Of a stretch of 32,360 nucleotides of DNA, positions 15,154-23,239 are shown one piece after another. A program made the position numbers and the translations under genes. Numbering within the stretch: the stretch's first letter is position 1; each line of letters opens with the position of its first letter. The notes under the pieces are model-generated. The model was given only the letters and a program-made list of their open reading frames with translations, was not told where the DNA came from and did not search any database. Source of the DNA: Deltaproteobacteria bacterium. GTDB taxonomy: Bacteria > Desulfobacterota > Desulfobulbia > Desulfobulbales > VMSU01. Location of the stretch: NCBI GenBank assembly GCA_021789795.1, contig JAJYJA010000003.1, forward strand, positions 1 through 32,360, written 5' to 3'.

Positions 15154-15540
15154 ATGGACACCAAGGAAATCAAGAAGTTATTGGCCGGGGTCGGCATCGC
15201 CGGCCTGTTATCCGGGACGGGATTGCTAATTACGGCGGGAACGGCGGGGGCGAGAGGCGGCGGCTGCGGCGGCGGTGCCAAGGCGGGAGCAGCGGGCGGC
15301 AGCGGCTGCAGCGGCGCCCAGGCGGGAGCCGGGATGATGAATACCGACCCCGCCGGCGGCATGAACAGCCAGATGCAAGGCGCGGCCGACATGGGCAAGG
15401 ATGCCGCCGCCGGCATGGATAGCGCCGCCGGCATGGACATGAACGCGGCCCAGGTTCAAGACCGCGCCACCGAGCAGGCAAAGGAAAAGGTCCAGGAAAA
15501 AGTGCAAGAGCAAGTCCAAGAGGCACTGCCAGGCAAATAA
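15154..15540 (+). CDS. sbtA: SbtA-like RiPP precursor peptide (Gly/Cys/Met-rich)
   Basis: A 128-aa peptide. The leader MDTKEIKKLLAGVGIAGLLS with a hydrophobic stretch to about residue 30 resembles the conserved N-terminus of SbtA-type precursors (thio/selenooxazole or 'selenobiotic' family), from memory of that family and not from a search. The Gly-rich core (about 34-60) holds two Cys, in GGGCGGG and GSGCSGA; unlike selenium-containing relatives there is no in-frame UGA. A Met/Ala/Asp region with repeats (AAGMDSAAGMDM) and a charged Lys-Val-Gln-Glu repeat tail follow, ending ALPGK. GGAGG lies upstream of the ATG. A hairpin and then a radical SAM/SPASM gene follow, the usual precursor-maturase order. 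Confidence 0.65.
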   Translation: MDTKEIKKLLAGVGIAGLLSGTGLLITAGTAGARGGGCGGGAKAGAAGGSGCSGAQAGAGMMNTDPAGGMNSQMQGAADMGKDAAAGMDSAAGMDMNAAQVQDRATEQAKEKVQEKVQEQVQEALPGK

Positions 15541-15562
15541 TCATCCCTTGACCAGCAGCACC

Positions 15563-15603
15563 GGGCACAAAAAAAGGCAGGAACCCTGCCTTTTTTTGTG
15601 CCC
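15563..15603. terminator. Bidirectional terminator/attenuator between precursor and maturase
   Basis: A 19-bp perfect inverted repeat (15563-15581 and 15585-15603) with a three-base loop, containing seven A then seven T. It lies 22 bases after the precursor stop and 20 bases before the maturase start. Partial read-through would give much more precursor than enzyme, a common design in RiPP operons. Confidence 0.8.
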
Positions 15604-15623
15604 GCGACAGCCGCCGACCACCG

Positions 15624-17198
15624 ATGCCCAGACCCCATCCCAACTATAACGCCTGCCGGTCGGCGCTGCCCCCGGCGGCCCGGGCGGTATTCGAGCGCCT
15701 GCTGGCCGAGTTGAAGCCCGAGGACTGCCAGGCGCCCATGGCGCTTCTGGCGGGCCAAGGACGGCTGCCGGCCTTCCTGCCCGACCTCTTCCGGGTCGAG
15801 AACCAACTCCTCACCCTGGCCAGGCAGCCACCGCCGGCCCTGGCCGGGGAGAACGGGCCGCGCCAGCCCAACCCTACCCTGCGCCTGGTGCCGGTAGGCT
15901 TCAGGGGGCTCGCCCGGCTGCTTTCCGCCCCCGGCCCACCGCCATCGCCCGCCCCCGGCGTCTTCATCCTGCTCTGGCTCGAACCCGACTCCGGGAGGCC
16001 AAGGGTGGAGGAGGCGAACGACGCCGACCTTCTGGCCCTAAAGCTACTTGCCGATCCCGACGACTGCCAGGCGGACTTGGCCGCCACTCCCCTGGCGGCT
16101 CGCCTCGCCGAGGAGGCGATCCAGCAGGGGGTGGCCAAGGGCCTGATCCTCGCCCCTCCCCCCCGGCTGCGCCGGCCCTCCCCCGCCGCTCCCGGCCCGG
16201 CGGGGGCGAGATTTACCACCGCCCCGGTGTTTACCCTGCAATGGCATCTCACCCAGGCCTGCGACCTGCACTGCCGGCACTGCTACGACCGGGGCCGCCG
16301 GGAAACCCTACCCCTGGACCAGGGGCTCGCCCTCCTGGACGATCTCGTCCGTTTCTGCGCGGCCCGCCGGGTGCAAGGCCAGGTGAGCTTCACCGGCGGC
16401 AACCCCTTCCTGGCCCCCCACTTTTTCGCCCTCTACCAGGGGGCGGCGGAACGCGGCCTGCGGGTGGCGGTGCTGGGCAACCCCGTCTCTCGCCCCCAAC
16501 TGGCGGGGCTGATCGCCATCGCCAAGCCCCTCTTCTACCAGGTGAGCCTGGAGGGGCTAGAGGGGCACAACGACGCCATCCGGGGGCCGGGACATTACCG
16601 GCGGACCATGGAGTTCCTGCCCCTCCTGCGCCAACTGGAGGTGTATTCGCTGGTGATGCTGACCCTGACCCAGGCCAATCAGGCCCAGGTGCTGCCGCTC
16701 GCCGAACGGTTGCGGGGCCGGGCGGATCTCTTTACCTTCAACCGCCTGGCCCCGGTGGGCGAAGGCGCGGCTCTGGCGGGAGCGGACAGTAAATCATACC
16801 GGGATTTTCTTAGGGAGTACCTGAGGGCGACGCAAGACAACCCCGTCCTGGGGCTGAAGGACAACCTGTTCAACCTGCTCTTAGACGAGCAGGGGGAGGG
16901 CCGGATGTTCGGCGGCTGCACCGGACACGGCTGCGGGGCGGCCTTCGACTTCCTGGCGGTGCTGGCGGACGGGGAGGTGCACGCCTGCCGGAAATTCCCC
17001 TCCCCCCTGGGCAACCTCACCCGGCAAGACCTGGCCACGATCTACGACTCGGCCACCGCCGTCACCTACCGGAGCGGCAGCCTGGCCTGCGCCGGCTGCC
17101 CGGTTCAACCCCGCTGCGGCGGCTGTCTGGCGGTGGGTCACGGCTTGGGGCTTGATCCCCTGATTGCCAGGGACCCATACTGCTGGCGCCCGGCCTAG
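15624..17198 (+). CDS. sbtM: Radical SAM/SPASM peptide maturase, SbtM-like
   Basis: A 524-aa enzyme. Residues 1-195 are a family-specific N-terminal region; the radical SAM core follows, with the [4Fe-4S] motif C213-x3-C217-x2-C220 (ACDLHCRHCYD) and the SAM-binding GGNP motif (FTGGNPFL). The C-terminal SPASM-type region is Cys-rich: C432, C437, C455, C489, C492, C498, C501, C520 (CAGCPVQPRCGGC, final DPYCW), fitting auxiliary clusters. It should act on the precursor encoded just upstream. The SbtM assignment (thio/selenooxazole maturase) rests on this architecture and the partner's leader. No clear Shine-Dalgarno precedes the ATG, which may keep expression low. It ends 4 bp from the convergent RND gene. 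Confidence 0.75.
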   Translation: MPRPHPNYNACRSALPPAARAVFERLLAELKPEDCQAPMALLAGQGRLPAFLPDLFRVENQLLTLARQPPPALAGENGPRQPNPTLRLVPVGFRGLARLLSAPGPPPSPAPGVFILLWLEPDSGRPRVEEANDADLLALKLLADPDDCQADLAATPLAARLAEEAIQQGVAKGLILAPPPRLRRPSPAAPGPAGARFTTAPVFTLQWHLTQACDLHCRHCYDRGRRETLPLDQGLALLDDLVRFCAARRVQGQVSFTGGNPFLAPHFFALYQGAAERGLRVAVLGNPVSRPQLAGLIAIAKPLFYQVSLEGLEGHNDAIRGPGHYRRTMEFLPLLRQLEVYSLVMLTLTQANQAQVLPLAERLRGRADLFTFNRLAPVGEGAALAGADSKSYRDFLREYLRATQDNPVLGLKDNLFNLLLDEQGEGRMFGGCTGHGCGAAFDFLAVLADGEVHACRKFPSPLGNLTRQDLATIYDSATAVTYRSGSLACAGCPVQPRCGGCLAVGHGLGLDPLIARDPYCWRPA

Positions 17199-17202
17199 CC
17201 CC

Positions 17203-20200
17203 TCACACGAAAAACTCGTGCCCCGCCATCTCCCGGGGCGAGCCGGGATGGTGGCGGCGCAGCATGTAGTAAAGCACCGGCACCGCCATGCGGCTGATCA
17301 GGAGGCTCGCGATCTCGCCGAACATCAGCGAGATGGCCAGACCCTGGAAGATGGGGTCGGCGAGGATCACCGAGGCCCCCACCACCACCGCCAGGGCGGT
17401 TAGCAGCATGGGCCGGAAACGGATGGCCCCCGCCTCCACCACCGCCTCGGCCAGCGGCAGCCCGTGGCTCAGGCGCAGCTCGATGAAGTCCACCAGGATG
17501 ATGGAGTTGCGCACCACGATCCCGGCCCCGGCCATGAAGCCGATCATCGAGGTGGCGGTGAAGAAGGCCCCCAAGGCCCAGTGCGCCGGCAGGATGCCGA
17601 TGAGCGAAAAGGGGATGGCCGCCATCACCACCAGGGGCACCAGGTAGTCCTTGAACCAGCCCACCATCAGCATGTAGATCAGGATCATCACCACGCAGAA
17701 GGCCAGGCCCAGGTCGCGGAAGACCTCAAGGGTGATGTGCCACTCGCCGTCCCACTTGATGGCCGGGGCCATTTCGGTAACGGGCTGCTTAAGGTTGTAG
17801 ATGGGGATCTGGGCGGTGGCGCCGCCGTAGTCGCGGCCATCGAGCTTGGCGAGCCTCTTGTTCATCGCGAAGATGGCATAGGCCGGGCTTTCCGCCGCCC
17901 CGGCCACGTCGCCGGTGACGTAGATCACCGGCTTTAAGTTCTTGCGGTAGATCGGCTGGGCCACCGGGCGGCTCACCACCCGCACCAACTCTCTAAGCGG
18001 CACCATCACCGGCGCGTTGCCGGCCCTAAGTTGCAGGTTCAGGATGTCGTCGATCTTGGCCCGCTGGGCCTCGGGCAGGCGGATGATGATCGGCACCTCC
18101 TCCTTGTCCCGGGGCTGATGGAAGAGATCGACCTGCGTCCCCGCCACCGCCGTCTCAATCACCTGGGCCACCTCCGCCTCCGAGATGCCGTGCAGGGCCG
18201 CCTTCTCCTTGTCCACCGTCAGCACCGTCTTCTGGCGGGGCACCTCGCGGTACCAGTCTATGTCCACCACCCCTGGGGTCGAGTTGAAGATCGCCTTGAC
18301 CTGGGCGGCCAGTTTCTCCCGCTCCCGGTCGCTCTGGCCGTAGATCTCGGCCACCAGGGTCTGGAGCACCGGCGGGCCAGGCGGCACCTCGGCCACCGCC
18401 ACCCGGGCCCCGTACCTCTTGGCGATGGCCGCCACCGCCGGACGGACGCGCTTGGCGATCTCGTGGCTCTGGGCCGTCCGCTCGGACTTGGGCCGCAGGT
18501 TGACCTGGATATCCGCCTCGGCGGGCCCGCCGCGCAGGAAATAGTGGCGCACCAGGCCGTTAAAGTTGAAAGGCGCCGCCGTGCCAGCATAAACCTGGTA
18601 ATTTATCACCTCTGGCTGCTTGGCGACGGCGGCGGCCATCTCCCTGGCCACCTGGGCCGTCTCCTCCAGGGTCGAGTCCTCGGGCATGTTCAAGATGATC
18701 TGAAACTCGCTCTTGTTGTCAAAGGGCAGCATCTTGACCTTGACCAGCCCGAAATAGACCATCGAGCAGGCGCCGAGCAACATGGAGATCACCACCAGGA
18801 AAAACAAGGCCCGCCAGCCGGCGTGATGCAGCAGCGGCTCCATCAACCGGTGGTAGAGACGGGTAAAGAAGTCCACCGGGGCGTGATCCTGCTCCTCTTC
18901 CTCCAGCTCGTCCAGGTCGTCATCGGAACGGAAGGGCAGATGCCGCTTCAGCACCCGGATGGCGGCCGAGGGGGTGGCGGTGAAGGCGATGATGAGCGAG
19001 AAGACCATGGCCGCCGAGGAGCCGATGGGGATGGGCCGCATGTAGGGGCCCATCAGCCCGCCGACAAAGGCCATGGGCAGGATGGCGGCGATCACCGCCC
19101 AGGTGGCGAGGATGGTGGGGTTGCCAACTTCGTTCACCGCCTCGACCGCGATCACCCGCAGGGGTTTTCGCTGGCTGGAGGGCAGGCGCAGGTGGCGGAC
19201 GATGTTCTCCACCACCACGATGGCGTCGTCCACCAGGATGCCGATGGAGAAGATCAGGGCGAACAGGGTGATGCGGTTTAAGGTGTAGCCGTAGAGGTAG
19301 AAGAGCAGCAGGGTGAGCGACAGGGTGGAGGGGATGGCCAAGAGGACGATGATCGACTCCCGCCAGCCCAGGAAGATGAGGATCAGCAGGGTGACCCCGA
19401 AGACGGCGATCCCCATGTGCAGGAGCAGTTCGTTGGACTTCTCGGCGGCGGTGGCCCCGTAGTCGCGGGTGACCGAGACCTTGACCTCGGAGGGGATGAG
19501 GCTGCCCTTGACGGCGTCGATCTTCTTCAAGATCGCCTCCACCACCTGCACGGCGTTGGCCCCCGGCCGCTTGGCCACCGAGATGGTCACCGCCGCCTCT
19601 TCCGGCTGGCCATGCCCCTGGCCGTAAAGCACGTAGTTGGTAGGCTCGGAGGGGCCGTCCTCGACGGTCGCCACCTCGTTTAGATACACCGGCCGGCCAT
19701 CATTAACCCCCACCACCAGGCGGCCGATCTCCTTAGCCGAGGACAGGAAAATCCCGGTTTGCAGGATGACCTCCCGGTTCATCTCCGGCAATGCGCCTGA
19801 GACCACCTGCCGGTTGGCCTGACGCAGCCGGCCGGCGATGTCGGTCACCGAGAGGCCCCGGGCCGCCAGCCGGGCGGGGTCGAAGAGGACGCGCACCTGG
19901 CGTCTTACGCCGCCGATGATCTTGGTCTCCGACACCAGGGGGATGTCCTTGATCACGTCGTCCACCTGGGCCGCCAGCCGGCGCAGGGTGTAATGGTCGT
20001 AGGTCTTGCTGTGCAGGGTGAGCGCTAGGATGGGCACGTCGTCGATGCTGTGGGGCTTGACCAGCGGCGGCGACACCCCCGGCGGGATGCGGTCGAAGTT
20101 GGTGGCGAGCTTCTGGTTCAAGCTGACGATGGCCTTCTCCTGGTCGTAGCCGACGTAGAAGCGGACAATGAGCAGGGATTTTCCCGGCATGGAGGTGGAG

Positions 20201-20475
20201 TAGATGTACTCCACCCCCGGCAGCTCGTAGAGCAGCTTCTCCATGGGGATGGAGACCAGCTGTTCCACCTCCTTGGGGCTGGCGCCGGGCATGGCCACCA
20301 TCACGTCGATCATCGGCACCTTGATCTGCGGCTCCTCCTCCCGGGGCAGCATGACCACCGCGAACACCCCCATGAGCAGGGAGGCGATGATGCCGATTAC
20401 GGTCAGCTTGGAATCGACGAAAAAGGCGGCCAGCCGGCCGGCGAAACCGGGACGGCTTGAACTGTGCGGGGTCAT
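17203..20475 (-). CDS. RND efflux permease subunit, second system
   Basis: Inner-membrane RND pump (1090 aa). N-terminal TM1 near 24-44, then PREEEPQIKVPMIDV, a signature of one branch of HAE1-type pumps. TM4 motif IGILVDDAIVVVEN with proton-relay residues D416 and D417. A charged loop (DDDLDELEEEEQDHAP) sits between the two halves, and the second porter domain and TM bundle are complete. The start overlaps the adaptor stop by four bases (20472-20475). The 3' end faces the maturase gene convergently. The substrate is not determined; there is no sign that it is dedicated to exporting the RiPP product. Confidence 0.9.
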   Translation of the reverse strand: MTPHSSSRPGFAGRLAAFFVDSKLTVIGIIASLLMGVFAVVMLPREEEPQIKVPMIDVMVAMPGASPKEVEQLVSIPMEKLLYELPGVEYIYSTSMPGKSLLIVRFYVGYDQEKAIVSLNQKLATNFDRIPPGVSPPLVKPHSIDDVPILALTLHSKTYDHYTLRRLAAQVDDVIKDIPLVSETKIIGGVRRQVRVLFDPARLAARGLSVTDIAGRLRQANRQVVSGALPEMNREVILQTGIFLSSAKEIGRLVVGVNDGRPVYLNEVATVEDGPSEPTNYVLYGQGHGQPEEAAVTISVAKRPGANAVQVVEAILKKIDAVKGSLIPSEVKVSVTRDYGATAAEKSNELLLHMGIAVFGVTLLILIFLGWRESIIVLLAIPSTLSLTLLLFYLYGYTLNRITLFALIFSIGILVDDAIVVVENIVRHLRLPSSQRKPLRVIAVEAVNEVGNPTILATWAVIAAILPMAFVGGLMGPYMRPIPIGSSAAMVFSLIIAFTATPSAAIRVLKRHLPFRSDDDLDELEEEEQDHAPVDFFTRLYHRLMEPLLHHAGWRALFFLVVISMLLGACSMVYFGLVKVKMLPFDNKSEFQIILNMPEDSTLEETAQVAREMAAAVAKQPEVINYQVYAGTAAPFNFNGLVRHYFLRGGPAEADIQVNLRPKSERTAQSHEIAKRVRPAVAAIAKRYGARVAVAEVPPGPPVLQTLVAEIYGQSDREREKLAAQVKAIFNSTPGVVDIDWYREVPRQKTVLTVDKEKAALHGISEAEVAQVIETAVAGTQVDLFHQPRDKEEVPIIIRLPEAQRAKIDDILNLQLRAGNAPVMVPLRELVRVVSRPVAQPIYRKNLKPVIYVTGDVAGAAESPAYAIFAMNKRLAKLDGRDYGGATAQIPIYNLKQPVTEMAPAIKWDGEWHITLEVFRDLGLAFCVVMILIYMLMVGWFKDYLVPLVVMAAIPFSLIGILPAHWALGAFFTATSMIGFMAGAGIVVRNSIILVDFIELRLSHGLPLAEAVVEAGAIRFRPMLLTALAVVVGASVILADPIFQGLAISLMFGEIASLLISRMAVPVLYYMLRRHHPGSPREMAGHEFFV

Positions 20476-21524
20476 GGCGCGACCTTGACCGGGTGCCCGT
20501 CAGTGAGCGGGCTGTCCGTCTTGACCACCACCTGATCGCCGGGGTTAACGCCCGAGAGCACCTCGATCTGGCCGTCATGCCCCTGGCCAACGCGGATCAG
20601 CCGCAGATGGGCGGTGTTGTTGTCCACCACGAACAGGCGCTCCATCTGGCCGAAATAGCTGACCGCGGCGGCCGGCACCGTCATCGTCCGGCGCACGGCG
20701 CCGGGCAGGAAGACCCGCACGAACTGGCCGGGCCGCAGGCTGGGATGGGCCGGGAGATCGAGCTTGACGGTGGCGGTACGGGAGGCGGCGTCGGCGGCCG
20801 GAGCGATCTCCGCCACCTTGCCGGTGACGTCGAGCTGGGCGGCGGGCACTTGCAACTCCAGGGCCGCACCGGACTTGATGGCCAGCACCTGGGCCTCGGG
20901 CACCGAAACCACCGCCTGCAGGTGGTCGGTGTTCTCCAGGGTCAAGAGCGGCGCCCCCACCGTGGCCAGGTCGCCGGCGCTGGCCGGCTTGCTGGAGACC
21001 ACCCCGGCGAAGGGGGCGCGGATGGTGGCGTAGCCCAGCATGACCCTGGCCTCGCTGTTGGCGGCCTCGGCCAGTTGCAGGGCATCCTGCTGGTTCTTCA
21101 CCGTCTCGGTGGTGGAGGCGCCCTTGGCGAGCAGCCGCTGCTCCCGCTCCAGGTTGCGCCGGGCCTGGCCGACCGCGGTTTCGGCCTGGGCCAGCCGGGC
21201 GGCAATCTCGGCGGCGCTGATCTTGACCAGAAGATCGCCAGCCTTTACCTGGTCGCCCAGCTTAACCGGCATCTCGACGATGCTGCCGGTGACCTTGGCG
21301 GCGATTACCGCCCGGTGCGCCGCCGCCACCGTGCCCACCGCCTCGTTCTGACCCTCGGCCTGACCGGCGCTGACGGCGACCACCTGTACCGCGATGGGGG
21401 CGGCGGGCGGTGCCAGGGCCGGCGCCGATTCCGCCGCCTGCTTGCAGCCGCCCACCGGCAAGGCCAGCAGACAACCGGCCAGGACAACGGCCAGGGGCTT
21501 AGAAAATCCACGTGATAAATCCAT
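20472..21524 (-). CDS. RND efflux periplasmic adaptor lipoprotein, second system
   Basis: A 350-aa membrane fusion protein. The N-terminus is a lipoprotein signal with a lipobox ending in Cys27 (ALPVGGC), so it is probably anchored to the inner membrane by lipid. Lipoyl half 1 is about 85-110 (KVTGSIVEMPVKLGDQVKAG), the alpha-hairpin about 112-165 (ARLAQAETAVGQARRNLERE), lipoyl half 2 about 170-195 (IRAPFAGVVSSKPASAGDL), then beta-barrel and membrane-proximal domains. It lies between the TolC-like gene and the permease and is coupled to the latter. Confidence 0.9.
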   Translation of the reverse strand: MDLSRGFSKPLAVVLAGCLLALPVGGCKQAAESAPALAPPAAPIAVQVVAVSAGQAEGQNEAVGTVAAAHRAVIAAKVTGSIVEMPVKLGDQVKAGDLLVKISAAEIAARLAQAETAVGQARRNLEREQRLLAKGASTTETVKNQQDALQLAEAANSEARVMLGYATIRAPFAGVVSSKPASAGDLATVGAPLLTLENTDHLQAVVSVPEAQVLAIKSGAALELQVPAAQLDVTGKVAEIAPAADAASRTATVKLDLPAHPSLRPGQFVRVFLPGAVRRTMTVPAAAVSYFGQMERLFVVDNNTAHLRLIRVGQGHDGQIEVLSGVNPGDQVVVKTDSPLTDGHPVKVAP

Positions 21525-21590
21525 TGCTTACACCTTAGAGATGGTTTAGAGCCTGGCCCCTGGCCGGCTCGTGGTCGACAACTAACGTGG

Positions 21591-22958
21591 TCACTTTCCC
21601 TCCGCCTCTTCCGGGGGCAGGTCGTCGAACTGGGGCAGGCCCAAGGCCTGGCGCAGTTCGGCGATGGCCACCTGCCGGCCGGCGGTGGCGGTGGCCCGGC
21701 TGACCCTGGCCCCCGTCAGGCGGTTCTCCGCCGCGATCAGGTCGGACGACAAGGCCACCCCCTCGCCGAAACGGGCCCGGTTGATCTCGGCGCTGGCCTT
21801 GGCCTGGGCCACGGTTTCCCCGGTTACCCGCAGCCGTTCGTCCGCCTCCTTCAAGGCGGCCCGGGCCTGCTCAACCTCCAGATCGATACCCAACTCAAGC
21901 TTGCGGCGCTGGACCCGCAACTCCTCGAGCCGGGCCTCGCTGCCGGCGATCTCGGCCTGGGTACGGCCCCCGTCGGAGAGGGGGTAGCGCATCTTCACCC
22001 CGGCCTGCCAGGCGTTGCCGCTGCCGCCGGTGATGCTGCCATACTCCGCCTGGTAACTGGCAAAGCCATCCACCGCCGGATAGAGCCCCGCCCGGCTCTG
22101 ACGCACCTGGGCCTCGGCCGACTTGATCTGGGCGTCAAGGGCCTTAAGCTCGAAACGCTGGCCGGCGGCGCCCTCCGGGGGCGGCACCTCGCCCGGCCCC
22201 GGCTCGATGCGCACCTCGGCAGGCCCCCGCCCGATGCCGAGCAGGGTAAAAAAGACCTTCCTGGCCACCCGCAACCCCTGCTGGGCCCGGATCAGACCCT
22301 CCTCGGCCTGGGCGCGCTGCACCTTCAAATCCAGCACCGCGTCGGCCAAAAGCACCCCCGCCTCCTGCCGGGCCTGGGCGACCTTGAGGGAGGCCGCCGC
22401 CGCCCCCACCGCCGACTGATTGGCGGTTACGACCTCCTGGGCTTGGACAATGGCGGCAAAGGCCCGCGCCACCTCGAAGGCCAGCCGGGCCTGGACGGCG
22501 GCCAGATCCTGGTGGGCGGCGTCGGCCTGGGAGGCAGCGGCCCGCACCCCGGCCTGGTCGCGGCCCCCGTCGTAAAGGCGCAGCCCCACCTCCACCCCGG
22601 CGTTGAGGCTGTCGGTGCGGCCGGGGTCGTTGAAGTTGATCTGATTGGAGAACTCGCCCTGATTCAAGATGTTGCCAAAGGAATACATCGGGGCGTCGGT
22701 CTGACTGTATTGGGAGGAAATAGATAGTTGCGGCCGGGAGCTGGAGCGGGCAAGCTCAATGGCCGACTGGGCGGCCCGGAGCCGCTGGCGGGCGATGGCG
22801 CCATCCGGGCTGTTGGCCAGGGCGAACCTGAGCGCCTCGCGCAAGGTGAAGGAGGCAGGCGGCGGGCCGCCGGCCTCGACGGCCCAGCCGGGAACAACGG
22901 GCAGGAGCAGCCCCCAGAGGAGCAGGGCCAGGGGAAGGATATTTCTTCTAATCCGCAT
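21591..22958 (-). CDS. TolC-family outer membrane efflux protein
   Basis: A 455-aa outer-membrane channel. The ATG at 22958 is chosen over the longer frame to 23069 because it gives a proper signal peptide (MRIRRNILPLALLLWGLLLP, cleaved near GWAVEA); the extra 37 residues are basic and unlike a secretion signal. Two OEP repeats follow, with the typical openings FTLREALRFALANSP and, in the second half, FELKALDAQIKSAEAQVRQS, and helices rich in Ala, Gln and Glu. First gene of the second efflux operon, 66 bp before the adaptor gene. Confidence 0.88.
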   Translation of the reverse strand: MRIRRNILPLALLLWGLLLPVVPGWAVEAGGPPPASFTLREALRFALANSPDGAIARQRLRAAQSAIELARSSSRPQLSISSQYSQTDAPMYSFGNILNQGEFSNQINFNDPGRTDSLNAGVEVGLRLYDGGRDQAGVRAAASQADAAHQDLAAVQARLAFEVARAFAAIVQAQEVVTANQSAVGAAAASLKVAQARQEAGVLLADAVLDLKVQRAQAEEGLIRAQQGLRVARKVFFTLLGIGRGPAEVRIEPGPGEVPPPEGAAGQRFELKALDAQIKSAEAQVRQSRAGLYPAVDGFASYQAEYGSITGGSGNAWQAGVKMRYPLSDGGRTQAEIAGSEARLEELRVQRRKLELGIDLEVEQARAALKEADERLRVTGETVAQAKASAEINRARFGEGVALSSDLIAAENRLTGARVSRATATAGRQVAIAELRQALGLPQFDDLPPEEAEGK

Positions 22959-23132
22959 AGTCGAAACCTGGGGTCGCGAGGGAATCTGAACTCCCGGCAT
23001 CCGGGCGAGCCGACCTTGACGGCGCGGCTGGATAGTTACAGGCCCCAGCCGGTGCCCATACTGCGGCACTAAGCTGAAAGTTGCACGGCGCTTAAGTTAA
23101 GTTCGGGATGCGGAAGATTTTTAGTATTTAAT

Positions 23133-23148
23133 GGAATTTTTGAATTCC
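23133..23148. promoter_or_regulatory. Palindrome upstream of the efflux operon, possible operator
   Basis: GGAATT-TTTG-AATTCC, a 6+6 bp dyad in an AT-rich stretch about 175 bp upstream of the chosen TolC-like start. On the minus strand it lies between TTGCAG and an AT-rich -10-like region. This could be a repressor site of the TetR or MarR type; no regulator gene is adjacent. The gap 22959-23239 otherwise shows nothing clear. Confidence 0.25.
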
Positions 23149-23239
23149 TGCAAGCGGAGAGATAAATTTTTTCTCCCTGGCCTTTTCTTGCAACAAAAGT
23201 CAGCGCTTGCCAAGCAAAATATGATGATCCCCGCCGCCC

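Noticed and set aside
15033..15422. Plus-strand frame starting MRPYRWYAERAKPP, also seen as minus-strand frame near 32313
   Set aside because: The identical peptide comes from the palindromic mobile element present in both places, so the match reflects repeat DNA and not a conserved gene.
15460..15535. Lys-Val-Gln-Glu codon repeats as a CRISPR-like or satellite array
   Set aside because: Short, imperfect and in frame with the precursor protein; no spacers of constant length.
18031..19281. 416-codon plus-strand open frame opposite the second RND permease
   Set aside because: His/Gly/Asp/Arg-rich composition typical of antisense frames in GC-rich genes; the minus strand encodes a full RND permease.
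23070..23239. Small frames and possible RNA between sqr and the TolC-like gene
   Set aside because: AT-rich, no conserved-looking peptide and no convincing RNA fold apart from the short palindrome at 23133.
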